From positions 434,001 to 498,000 of the forward strand of contig BDSL01000054.1 of the NCBI GenBank assembly GCA_003116995.1: a DNA stretch of 64,000 bases, read 5' to 3'. Position numbers and translations under genes: made by a program. The notes beneath the pieces were generated by a model. The model searched no databases. It was not told the origin of the DNA and saw only the letters and a program-made list of their open reading frames with translations. Below, in pieces: positions 1 through 11,228 of this stretch. This stretch comes from Yamagishiella unicocca (lineage: Eukaryota > Chlorophyta > Chlorophyceae > Chlamydomonadales > Volvocaceae). The number at the start of each line of letters is the position of its first letter. The first letter of the stretch is position 1.

Positions 1-208
1 CGGTACGGGTCGGTACGGAGCAGTGTGGGTCCATATGGTTTCGGTGCCGTATGGGCCCGTACGGGTTTCAGTAGCCTTACGACAAGCGGCGTCAGCAGCA
101 GGGGCGGTACGGGTCGGTACGGAGCAGTGTGGGTCCATATGGTTTCGGTGCCGTATGGGCCCGTACGGGTTTCAGTAGCCTTGCGGCAAGCGGCGTCAGC
201 AGCAGGGG
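1..208. repeat. 104-bp tandem duplication at left edge
   Basis: Bases 1-104 and 105-208 are near-identical copies of one 104-bp unit. The second copy differs by a few bases (for example near 181). The array may continue beyond the left edge. No protein can be supported here. Confidence 0.85.
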
Positions 209-1343
209 CGGTTGCAGCAGGGATGAGGACAGCAGGAGAGCAATGACGACGACTGGTGGACTAGGGCGAGGGAGGGCGAGTGTTGTTGCGCCTTGGGGTC
301 GAGGATGGATGGGGCAACTTGCCGCACTCCTGACAGGTGGAAGCGGAGGTAGAGGCGGCAAGGAGAGGTGACCCCTTGCAGGCCACGTGTGGGGTACGGG
401 GTGGGGGCACAGGGCCGAAAGAGTGGGTACAGCAGCCCAAGGCATGGCCTCCGCTGCTGCCGTGCGCACACTCCAGGCAGTTGGGTTGGGCTACGCCTAG
501 CCGCTGGGTTGCGGCTCAACCCACTTTATTGGTTAGGATAAGCTCTTCAACATCCTTGACATCCGACGAGAAAGCTGCTTCCTTTATGTCCTGCGAGCAA
601 CGGAGGGAGAAGAAGCCGTGACACGCGGCCACATGCGCTCGGCCACGCAGCGTGTTCCGCGTCCTCAGTGCTACGTACCCATGCAGTTATTGACATTGGG
701 TTGGCGTGTTATGCTCAAGCACGCAGGCGCCAACCTCCTAAACATCGTCGCACGTCTCCGCGCTATGTCTGCAGTCCGCCAGGCGCTCCAGCCTGCTCGT
801 TGCGATATATTCAGTTTATTAAACGACCCATTATACCACAATCCTTCGTTCTATCGTTGATGCACGCAGCGAGGGTTGGCGTGTTCTATGCACGATGATG
901 ACGAAAACTTCTTCTGCGTTGACCAAAGAGACAGGGTAAGAAGGACACAAATGCAGATCATGCAACTATGATAAGCTTTACAGAATGGTGATGTTGGCAA
1001 GCCCATTCCGTGTTTTCGTCACACTATCGGCCCTCTGCCGCTCTGTGTCTGCCTTCATGAGCAAGTATGCATACCCTTAGCTTTAAACATGTAATTATCT
1101 GTGATTTAGCACAATTCGGTTAGCAATTTCTATTCGATCGTGTGTTGTAGACCACCGCCAAATTTCTGTTGATGCTCTACATTCCCGACTACCTTGGGTG
1201 TTCAAGGATGTGCAACTCTTCTAGGATAGCAATTCAATGCATGTGTGTTTTGATCGCTGGAAGGTGATTAGGGGGTCTTCCGCAACAGCTACAACAAACA
1301 GTGTTGAGGTGGCGTCAAGACTTCACAGCCGCACATCAGCAGC
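209..1343. other. Intergenic and 5' region, nothing recognised
   Basis: No gene is supported in this stretch. It becomes more AT-rich from about 900, which fits a promoter and 5' UTR for the gene starting at 1344, but no clear TATA box was found. Confidence 0.4.
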
Positions 1344-4300
1344 ATGTCTTCAGATTCCGGAGATAGCCATGTGGCAGATGAGGCAGGCGCGGAGCCGGCT
1401 GACGTCTACGAGGAGGAGCTCCTTGACTATGACCCGCACGACGAAGCGTTACTTGAGGAGGAACTCAAGGCCTATGGTGACGAGGGAATAGCCGATGCAT
1501 TGGCTTCTGAAGCGAAGCAAGCGGCCGCAGACGAGAGCACCCATGCCGCCGATACGGAAGTCGGCGCCGTCCAGGAACAGGCAGGGGAACAAGAGCAGCG
1601 AGAGGGATCATTGCAGCCAGAGGAAAATGGACGTCTTGCGCAAGCCAGCCCCCGGCGTGTAGACTCAGGCGCGCTTGACCGCTCAGGCAGCCGCGAGTAT
1701 CGAGAGAGTGACCGGCCGCGCGATGACCGTGATCGCGATCGCACCTACGACCGTGGTCAGGCTGTGGGGGGTCGTGACGCGGGGAGCAGCTACGACCGCG
1801 ATCGCCGTGGATCAGCAGACCGGTACCGTGAACGTGACGCAGACCGCGGGCATCCGTACGATCGGCCCCGCCCCATGCGGGACGACCGCGCTCCTGTGCG
1901 GGACGAGCGCCCGCCCATGAGGGACGACCGCCCACGCATGCGGGACGACCGGCCTCCCATGCGGGACGATCGTGGTCCACTGCGGGACGACCGGCCTCCC
2001 ATGCGGGACGATCGTGGTCCACTGCGGGACGACCGGCCTCCCATGCGGGACGATCGTGGTCCCCTGCGGGACGACCGGCCTCCCATGCGGGACGATCGTG
2101 GTCCCCTGCGGGACGACCGGCCTCCCATGCGGGACGATCGTGGTCCACTGCGGGACGACCGGCCTCCCATGCGGGACGATCGTGGTCCACTGCGGGACGA
2201 CCGGCCACCCATGAGGGACGGCCGGCCACCCATGCGGGACGAGCGTGGTCCACTGCGGGACGACCGGCCATCCATGCGGGACGAGCGTGGTCCACTGCGG
2301 GACGACCGGCCACCCATGCGGGACGAGCGTGGTCCACTGCGGGACGACCGGGGCCCTCCTGGCGACGACCGAGGTGGCAGCCGGGACCGCGATCGGGCCG
2401 AGCCTGACCGCAGCGGCCCCCACGACAGCGAGCGGGATCGCCTGCGGGAGCGGGCCAGGGAGTGGGAGCAGGAGCGCATTCGCGGCATGGCAGGGCGGTC
2501 CAGCCGACCCGAGCCGTCGCCCTGGGAGCCCCCCGGACCGACTCGTCCCTACGACGATAAACCAGCTCCTGCCACAGCGGTCGCCACCACCGCCGGCGGC
2601 GGCAGTGGCGGCGGCGGCAGGGCGCACTCCAGGCCCCCGACATCACCGACGCCACCCAGCAGCAGCGCCGCCGCCGACCCAGCTGGACCCCGGGAGGAGC
2701 TGCGCGTGCGGGCACCGTACGGCCCGCCCAACATGCGCCGCGAGGACCCCATGCCGATGCAGCAGCGCGGCAACCCCAGTGGCGGCCCGGCCGGCACCGC
2801 CCGGAACGGGCCCCAGGACCGGAATGGGACTCAGGACCGGCCCAGGGAGCACGACGATGGCGATCAGGACCGGGGGCGGGACCAGGAGCGGGACGCTGCG
2901 AGGAGGGACGCCGGACCGCCCCAGCCCGAGCCGGACAGCGCTAGGGAGCGGGCTCGATGGGAGCAGGAACGGGAGGAGGCGCTGCCGGCGAAGCGGGGCT
3001 GGGGCCCACCGCAACAGCTGGACGATACCAAGCGGCCACCTGGCCCAGGCCCGGCTCCGGGCGCCGTACACGCCAGGGAGCCTGTTAGGGCCGCCGGCCG
3101 GGATGACGACGGTGGCGGCGGCAGGCAGTATGACCGGCCGGGCGGGAGTGGGAGGGCGGGGTACGATCGTCCTGGAGGCGATCGTCTTGGAGGCGATCGT
3201 CCTGGAGGCGATCGTCCTGGAGGCGGCGGCGGCCGGGACTACGATTGGCCTGCCGGCGGCGCCAGGGGCGCCGATTATCGCGGCGGCTCAGGGCCCGGGC
3301 CCGGCCGCGACGACCGCGGCAGGGCGGAGCCGCCTCCGCCCCTCCGCAGCAGCCGGGAGGACTCCCCCCGGGGTCGGCGAGCCGATCGCGAGTGGGAGCC
3401 ACGGCCGCCAGAAGAGCGCCGCAGCCCCCGTGGGCCGTACCGGGATGAGGCTGGGATATGGCGGGAGCGTGACCGGGATCGGGGCCGCAGCCAGGAACGG
3501 GGCGGCGGTGGCGGCGGCGGTGGCGGCGGCTTGAGGGAGGACAGAGGCGCCGCTGCTCGCGGCGGCTCCAGGGACGGCTTCGACTGGCGACGGGCCGGGG
3601 GGGCGTCCGTGTCCCCATTGGGTCGCGCGGCGGGACCTGGCGGCGAGCGGGCGTCGCCGGTAGATCCGGCGGCGCTGCGAGGCGGCGACGACGCGGCGCG
3701 CCGTCGGGAGCGCGGCCGGTCCCCCGGGGATGACTTGCGCCGGGCCGCCGTGGAGCGGAGCTCCTTGGACGACGTGCTGCGGGGCAGCAGCGACGGCGGC
3801 GGCGCGGAGGCGGGTGCGGCCACGGAGGCGGCCGCTCCCCGGGCGCGCGCGCCGTTATTCGTGGGCGGCCTGAGGCCTCCTGGCGATGTGGGTCGGCCCA
3901 CGCCGACGGGCTGGCAGCAGCAGCAGCGCCGATCCTCGCCGGAGCCGCACCAGCAGCATGGCGCTGCCGAGTGGGACGCGGGGGGTGACGACGCGGCGGC
4001 GGAGGGCGCCAGGCCGCAGGGTGAGTCGCAGCCGCACGCGTGGGGCTCCGCTGCGCGAGGCGCTGCCGGCGATGGTGGCTGCAACGGGAGCTCCCCTGAC
4101 GCCGCTGCTTCAGCGGGTGAGCGCGGCGGCAGCGGCGGCAGCGGAGGAGGCAGCGGCGGCAGCGGAGGAGGAGCCGCAGATGCGGATGGAATGGACGTCG
4201 ACGTGCCTGGCAGGGACAGCGCCGACCGGAAGGGGCTGGCCTCGCCTGGAGCCGATGGCCGGGAGGGCTCTGCCCCCCTTGGAGGCGAGCGGCAGAGGTC

Positions 4301-7300
4301 CCGGTGGGACCGCTCTCCGCACCGTGTGCGGCAGGAGCTGCGCGACCAGCCGGCAGCGGCTCCGGAACCGGCGGCGGCAGGGGCTGCGGAGGAGGGCGAA
4401 GACGACAGGACGCGACCGCAGCAGCATCCGCGCCGTGGTGGTGAGGGGGTGGGCGCGTCGGGGCCCGCGCGGTGGGGCCGCCCGTCGCAAGGGTTGGAGG
4501 AGGAGGCTGGCCGCGGCGACGGTAGCGGCGGCGGCGAGGGGCGTGGGGCTGCCGCCCCCGAGCGCAACGGCAAAGAAGGGGCAGGTCCTGGCACGAGGCA
4601 GGGCGGAGGTGCCGAGGCGGCCGCTGACGGCAACGGCGACCGGGAGCCGCCGCCGCAGGGTGGGGTCTGGGGCGGCGGAGCGCCATACGATCATCGAGAT
4701 CGGGCGACGGCGCCGTCGTCGCAAGCCGCCAATGGTGGCCGCCGCGACGGCGGCGACTGCGCACGAGGGCAGCCGCAGCACCCTGGCGGCGGTGGGGGCC
4801 GCAGGGAGCCGTACAACGACGACAGGCGGCCGAGGCAGCCGCCGCCAGCCGACGGGCGCCGCGATGGTGGGGCCTACGCAGATCGCAGGCCAGCGGCGGA
4901 CGGCCGGTGGGACGATTACGACGACCGCAGACGGCCGCCGCCGCACCACCAGGGGCCGCCGGGGCCGTCCCGCGGCGGCGGTGGACGCCGTGAGCCGCAC
5001 GACAACACGCGGCCGCTCCCGCCGCCGAGGCGGGACGAGTACGACGACCGCCGCCAGCCGCCGCCGCCACTGGGCCCCCCGGGCCGCCGCCGTGACGAGC
5101 CCGAGCTTGACTGGCGGCCCCGCCAGCCGCCACCGCCGCGGCGCGACGAGTACGACGACCGCAGGCCGCCGCCAGGCGGCGGCCCCGGCCGCGGCGGCCG
5201 CGATGACTACGCGGACCGCCGCCAGCCGCCGCCGCCGGCGGCGGGGCCTCCTCCCGCCGGCCCGCGCCGTGGCGAGCCGTACGACGACCGCCGCCAGCCG
5301 CCGCCGCCGGCGGGGCGCGGCGCTGACGGGCCCAGGGGCGACCGCGACTGGGGCGACCGCGGCTACGGTCGTGATGTTGCCGGCCCTGCCGGAGGCCCCA
5401 GGGTGCGCGACGGGCCGGGCCCCGATCGTGGCAACTGGGAGCGCGACCGCGACCGCGAGCGGAGCGCAGAGGGCGCGCGGGGCCGACCCATGGGTCCTTC
5501 AGGCTACCTGCGGGGCGGCTCGCCGGCTGGGGGGTTTGCCAGGTGGGTTTCCCGAGGGGCTGAGGGTGGTTGGGCTGCCGGATGCCACGGATGTGGGGGG
5601 GGCCGGTTTGGGCGAACCGAGATAGTCGGGACTGGCCAGTGGCGAGCGTTAGCAATACGCGGGGGGGGTTGGAGCCCGGTATGGTTGCCCCACGGCCAGC
5701 ACGCGCCCTCCAGCGGCCTCTTCCCCCTGTCCCTGAACCTGTTGTCGCCCACTCGCCCCCCACCTGACGTACCCAACCCCTCCCTCGAGGGGTTCTAAAC
5801 GGTTGTTCTAAACGTTTTTTTCTGGAATCCACGGGTCTTCCTCGAACCCCTCCCTCGACGCCCAGGTTTCTCGGCAGTCAACCCCAATCCCAGTGCTCCA
5901 CCATGCGCCCACAGAGTCATTGCCCGAAGCCAATGCGCCAGCTATCCTATCCATGTCGCGTAACCGAGTTTTCTGCCCCTCCCCCGACGCCCCGTGCCAG
6001 GCGTGACGGCTCGCCGCCCCCGCCCGCGAAACGCGCCCGAGTGTCGCCCCACCGAGGCGACGACGAGCGCCAGCAGCCGCCCTACCATGCAGCGGCGCCG
6101 CGGGCGCACCCGGCGCACGAGCCGGGGGCGAGCAGTGCCGACATCGGTAAGCTCCGCTCTGATGCGTCTTGTCCGCGGCACTCGATCAGCAGCGCAGCAG
6201 CCATGGGGCTGCAGCCATGGGGGGACAGAGGGGAGGCGCGTTCGGGGGAGGGAAGTTGGGATGCCGTGTGTGTGGGGGGGTTCTGTCCCGAGCTCCGCCC
6301 TGATGGGACAGGGCGATGCACAGGTCGGGGAAGGGCCAGCGGGCAGGGCCAGCGGGCAGGGCCAGAAGCCGCAGTATGCAAGCACACCGCACAGGGGGGG
6401 GTTATGAGAGGAAACCCGTAGGTCGGGGGGGAGAGGTGGACGACGTTGGTCGCGATCTGTCTCTCAGCAAGTCGTCAGCATAAGAGGAGATTCTTGTGCC
6501 GTAATTCGCCGGAAGAAAGGGCATACTTGCAAATCAGAGCGCTGTTTGTCCCGCGGGGTTGCTTTGAGGGCCGCGTGCTCAATATCCTGTGGCGGGACCT
6601 ACGGCCATGCGCTGACGCGCCTACGCTTCCACCGCCCCACCCACCGCCACTCTCCCCGTCCGGCCAGTGCGCGCAATGATGGCGGCGCCCGCTGGGGCTG
6701 CAGCGCCGGCGCCAGCCGGTGATTCCGGCGGCGGCGGCGGCGGCTCGGGTCCCCCTTCGTCGCACCACACGTCCGCCGTCGTAGCTGCCGCCGCCGCTGC
6801 CCTGTCTGCGGAGCAGAAGCGCAAGCTGCTGTGGACGTCCAAGAAGGTGGAGGCGGTGGTGCAGCAGGTGCGGTAGCCAGGTTGATCGGGGTGGGGGGTT
6901 GTTAGCAGCGGGTCTCGGCGGTGTGCGGCTGGTGGTTGGTGGTTGATGGCCAGCGCGGCGGACTGCTGGGGGCATGGCGGCGCGGGGTCCCCGCGACACC
7001 CCTGCCTCGCTATGGGTGTGTACCCATGCGGCGCCGCTCGCCGAAGCCACACCCGCGCCGCTGTCAGCCCGCACTGCCTGCCAGCCAGCCAGTCTTCCCA
7101 AACACCCAACCCGCGCACCACACACCGCAGTCGCCCTCCCTCGAGCACTGTACGGCGCCGGAATGGTGTTTTGCGCCACCCAGGGCGCTGCCAGGGTGGT
7201 GGTTGTGGTGGGGGGGTCTCGCCCAGGCGGTGGGGGTGGGGGTCTCACGTGCGCCCCCCACACACATTTTAAACGGTTTTCCTTTCCTAAACGGGTTTTC

Positions 7301-8768
7301 CTTGCACCCCTTCCCCCCCACACACGCAATCTTGCCGCGGGCCTCAGGGTGCCGAGTCGCTGTTCGGGACGAACCGCTGGGACCGAGCGGCTGAGGTGCG
7401 GTGGGGGGGTACGGCTGCTCTGCCAAGGCCCTGGTCTGTCCTGAGCCCGACCAGGCCGTTATCGCGCTAGGTGTGGGTAGGAGACGCGGAGAGGCGGGTT
7501 GCGGCACGGCCCGATTGCTTCCACGCTGGCCCCCCCGCCTCGACCCCCCCCCCCCGCCGCGTAAAACGGTTTATACACACCGCCCCGACCAAGCTTTCCC
7601 CCGCCTGCCGGCCCGACTGCCCCCCTTCCTCGCCGCTCGTCAGGTGCTGGAGACCGACCGGGACAAGGAGAGGTTCCAGCGGCTGATGGTGGGTCGGGGT
7701 TGGGGGTGGGGGCTGTCGAGCGCCTTGGTTCAAGGCAGGGGGAAATGTACGTGGTTGGTTGGTACTGAGCCGGCTTCAGCAGCCGGCTAGTTGCGTCTTG
7801 GGCGGAGGAGGAGCCTAGTACTAGACTTGGAGGCTCACACTCCCACATGTGTCGGTGCACGTGTCACCCCACCCCAACACGGAGAGCAGTACCCCGCCCA
7901 ACCAATCCGTCGCGTGTCCTAGCTTGTTTAGATACTTCAGATACCTTACCTCGTGGGACCAACACGCATCTCTTAAGCTGCCCACCCAACGTCTCCCCGA
8001 AGGGCCTCAAGGGGGACCTGGCGCAGCGCCCGCTGCACGAGGCCGGCGTGGCGCGATCGCCCTCCCCTGGAGCGGAGGCGCATCTTGCCATGACACGTAC
8101 GTGCGAGCTATGGGGTTCGGGACGCGCGGCCGGGAGGAGGGAGGGGGCGGGAGGGGCCGAGGCGGGGGGAGGGGCAAGGAAAACCCGTGTATGGAAGGAA
8201 AACCAACCGTCCAGAACCGAGCCTGGAGGAGGGGCCGGGGGGAGGGGCCGGGAGGAGGGGCATTAAGACCGGTTACACGACATAGGTAGGATAGCTGGCG
8301 CGTTATCTTCGGACACATAGCTGTGGGCACATGCTGGAGCTGGGGGGGGAGGGGCCGTCCGTGAGCGCGCAATGCCCGGTATGCCCGGTCTGTCAGCTCC
8401 CAAGCCGCCGCACCTGGTCCGTCGCCTCTTGGTACGCGCTCGACTGGCACGCAGCCCCCTCCACCGCAAGCCTCCGGGACTCTATTCCTTTCGGCGATTG
8501 AAGCTGACGCTCTGTCTTGTAGCATACCTCCCGGCGTGGCTTCAACCCGACACACCGCATCTTTCGATCCCCGCCCATGGCGCTCCGCCCCGGTACTCGA
8601 GTTGCTCCGTGCACGTCTGACCCTTCCTTGCCACGACCACCACCCCCTCGCTGGCCGCCCGGCACCCCTTCAGGCGAGAAACAGGAGCGCGTGTTGAGTG
8701 ACGTGGAGCAGCAGTATATGGCGGGGCTCCGTAGGAAGGACGGCCGCACGGTGGGGCTGGGCATGTAG
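1344..8768 (+). CDS. Large Arg/Asp-rich disordered protein with C-terminal SMAP-like (RSRC2-type) domain
   Basis: Proposed exons: 1344-5542, 6001-6146, 6668-6867, 7644-7688, 8003-8096, 8674-8768. All phases join, giving 1,592 aa. Exon 1 starts with an acidic stretch (EEELLDYDPHDEALLEEELK, about residues 25-45). A very long Arg/Asp/Gly/Pro-rich region follows, including a 14-residue repeat, and is probably disordered. The last five exons encode the conserved-looking end: QKRKLLWTSKK (about 1500), then RFQRLMGLKG across exons 4 and 5, then DVEQQYMAGLRRKDGRTVGL at the C-terminus. The KRKLLW and RF.RLMG pair resembles the small acidic protein (SMAP) domain of RSRC2-like proteins, which suggests a nuclear, RNA-associated role. 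That function is inference. Exon 1 could hide further introns because it is low complexity. No TGTAA signal lies close after the stop. Confidence 0.6.
1925..2358 (+). repeat. 42-bp coding repeat (14-aa RDDRPPM/RDDRGPL units)
   Basis: About ten in-frame copies of a 42-bp unit encode alternating RDDRPPM and RDDRGPL heptads inside exon 1 of the SMAP-like gene. Copies are nearly identical at DNA level, with a few E/D and G/D changes, so the array is recently homogenised. Long antisense reading frames here are by-products. Confidence 0.85.
5821..5856 (-). repeat. Dispersed intronic motif, family A
   Basis: Reverse complement of GAGGAAGACCCGTGGAT, in intron 1 of the SMAP-like gene. The same motif recurs at 12521, 41000, 52797, 53894, 54371, 55483 and 56466. 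Confidence 0.7.
5926..5975 (-). repeat. Dispersed intronic motif, family B
   Basis: Carries CCAATGCGCCAGCTATCC and a CGCGTAACCG core. It ends about 26 bp before the intron 1 acceptor of the SMAP-like gene. Relatives occur at 8262, 28876, 52861, 52952 and 59752. Confidence 0.7.
6405..6432 (+). repeat. Dispersed intronic motif, family D
   Basis: GAGGAAACCCGTAGGTCGG followed by a G run, in intron 2 of the SMAP-like gene. The same core is at 29260, and inverted at 42280, 30522 and 58771. Confidence 0.65.
8262..8345 (+). repeat. Dispersed intronic motif, family B
   Basis: ACCGGTTACACGACATAGG, then GGATAGCTGGCGCG, then an ACATGCTGGAG tail, in intron 5 of the SMAP-like gene. The element is longest here and at 28876. 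Confidence 0.7.
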
Positions 8769-10647
8769 GCTGCTGCTGCGGGAGGGGGGGTGATGATTAT
8801 GATGATGCGGCGGGCCCCGACCGCACTTTCCCGAGCATTCGCCACCGCAGTTTGGATGCCGTGCGCGGTGCTGTGTGTGGTAAGGTGTAGTTTTAGCTTA
8901 GCGGTGGTCGGTGGTGGCAGCACCCTCAGTGAGGCGGACAGCATGTGCGGCGGGAAGCACACTAGGCGGGTAGCAGGGTAGCACATGCACCCGGCCGCAG
9001 TGGGACCCGGGGGGCTGACTGGCGGCTTTTGAAAGCCACCGCACGGCTGTGCTTCGGCGATGTGGATTCGCGGACGGGCGGCCATACGACTGGAGGCGTC
9101 TCGCCGCGGCGAGCGTCGCGCGCGCGTGCGGGCCGTTGCAGGCGTGCCGGTGCAATGGAGTTCGGGCATTGGTGGTGTTTCCGTGTGGCGTGTGGCGTGT
9201 GGCGCCACCGGGGCGGGCGGGCGAGAGCGTGGCGAGTTAGGAGTAGTGCGTGAATGCGTTTGTGTGCGCACACGAGATGGAGGATGGAAGATGGAAGGAG
9301 TCGCCCCCTCATGCTGACAGGCAGCAGCGGCGGCACGCAGTACGCTGCGTGACGACGGGGCCTTGTGGGCCTTGCGCTGGCTACGGGGTCGTGCGCGTTG
9401 CCTCCCTGGAGTGCGGGGACGGCTGCATGGCTGGGTCTTGGTTCCCGGGGGGTGGGGAGAATACCCGTGGACACGACACGACAGGCGGCATGTGTGCGTG
9501 TGTTTGTGGGAGTGAGTTCGGTTCGGGTGAGGAGCCGGTGCGGCTGACGGTCGGCATCCGACCAACAGCATCAAGGGCGGCAGCAGGGCCGTCAAGGATG
9601 CGCGCCACGGCGCCAGGGGGTATTGTTTCCAGAGTATCGGCGGGTAGAGACTGTAGCCACGGGGCCATTTTCAGGGCCATGACGGCGCTTGCTTGTCGGG
9701 GGTGCAAGGCGGTGGTGGTGGGGAGAATGCCACAGACACGGCATGGTGCGCCATGCTTCGCATCTCGTCGTGCGACGGCAGTGCGGCCGCGCTCCCTGCC
9801 CTTTCCTAACGGCAGTGCGCCCGCCCCATAAAAACAGAGGGGTGCAGTGGGCCAGGCGGTCCGGAACTCCGGATATTCACAGGTTTTAGGCAGTCAGGAG
9901 AGGGCAGTTCAGGAGGCCCATCAGTCCATCGCGCTGGAGGGGAACAATCACGCGCTGTCGTGCGCTTGCTGCCGCTCCCGCGGATGGGCAAATATTAATT
10001 TCAAACTTTTTTTACGTCAGTAGCATAGCTCTCTGACACAGATTTCCACATGCCCACACGCATCGCAGTGCGGGTGTTGGGGACGACAGACCGTCACACC
10101 GCCTGCAAACAGTGTGTAACGCCTAAATTCATCCTGGACGTGTTCAGCACCGAGATCCTTTCCTGCGACGTCCTTCGCAGTGCGGGTGGTGACTCTGGGC
10201 AACCCGGCTGGACACAGCTTCACAGCAGAAACAGGTACTGCCCAACCAGAAAGCCGAAAGCCTGGGTAAGTCGGGAGATTGTCAGTTGTCGTTGTGTTAA
10301 AAGTCTTTTCCTCCACAATCGCCGCTCGCCAGTCAATGAATCAGTGGCGGCGATAAGTTTGGGGCAGCCTAGGGCTATATTCGATTCCGTACGCGCGGCG
10401 CAATCAGTCTCGCGCATCCCCTGTGCGCCGCGGCATCACCTCCTCTGTCATCTCAACGAGACCCAGAGCTCGGCAGGCCCCCGCAACGCAGCAGAGCGCA
10501 TGCGGTCCTGCGCCCGCCTCACGCGACTGGAGTGCCGCGCCCAAAGTTGCCAGCCAGAGACCCCGTCGTCACTCAGTGCATGTACGTCATGAGAGGGATG
10601 TAATGTACGACAAATACCGCCCTCGCGAGGGCACAAATTTGTCGTCA

Positions 10648-10676
10648 CACACACACACACATACACACACACACGC
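10648..10676. repeat. (CA)n microsatellite
   Basis: About 13 CA dinucleotides with one interruption, in the intergenic stretch between convergent genes. Confidence 0.9.
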
Positions 10677-11085
10677 CCCCGTCACAAAACCGAGGGGAGG
10701 GGCGCCTCCCACAACAGCCGCACCACCAACTGATGCGCAGCACATGTAACGCGGGGGCCAGCAGCTGGGGAGCGGCGCCCACTAGTGGCTCCAGGGGGGC
10801 GGGGCCGTAAACCTGCTGCGGCCGCACCTCTTCCAACTGGTTCGTTCCTGCCGGCCCGGCGCCGCGCGCTGCACTCCGCTGCCGCCACGTGCCCAGCAAC
10901 TGCGCCGCGCAGAGGGGAGCCCCATCACCGCCACCCGTGTATGTGAGCTGCTGGAGGCTGCCCTTCTTCCGCGCATGCCCGCGCGACCCCAACGTACCCA
11001 ACGGCCTTCCCGCCCGTCCGCACTGCGCGCATGCACTGCGTTTGTCCTGCGCCGACCCCAGTGGGGGAGGTGCGAGACAGCGGCC

Positions 11086-11090
11086 TTACA
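11086..11090 (-). terminator. Candidate TGTAA polyadenylation signal of PA2G4
   Basis: TTACA on the + strand reads TGTAA on the - strand, 139 bp after the PA2G4 stop. TGTAA is the usual poly(A) signal in chlamydomonad algae. Confidence 0.5.
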
Positions 11091-11228
11091 TGCGCCTCCT
11101 CCCGCTTCACTGCGCTCATCCTCCGCAGCAGCAGCCCTGGCGTAGTACTACGCCCCTCGATCCTCCTCGCGCCAGGGCTGCTCCTAGGGAAGCAGGAGCA
11201 CCTCCGCACCGCCGGTGCGTCCAGTGCC

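Larger units (their letters stand above)
8769..11228. other. Convergent intergenic region, no supportable gene
   Basis: Lies between the 3' ends of the SMAP-like gene and PA2G4. Several open frames exist but none has a credible start, domain or splice structure. A (CA)n microsatellite lies at 10648-10676. Confidence 0.4.

Noticed and set aside
1465..2715. Long antisense open frames (416, 271 and 232 codons) opposite the Arg/Asp repeats
   Set aside because: They arise because the 42-bp repeat is a multiple of three and GC-rich; there is no independent start, domain or splice evidence.
3085..5832. 915-codon antisense frame over exon 1
   Set aside because: Low-complexity shadow of the GC-rich coding exon, which continues in phase into the conserved C-terminal exons on the + strand.
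10017..10417. 99- and 65-codon - strand ORFs
   Set aside because: The longer lacks an ATG; neither shows a recognisable domain or conserved-looking end.
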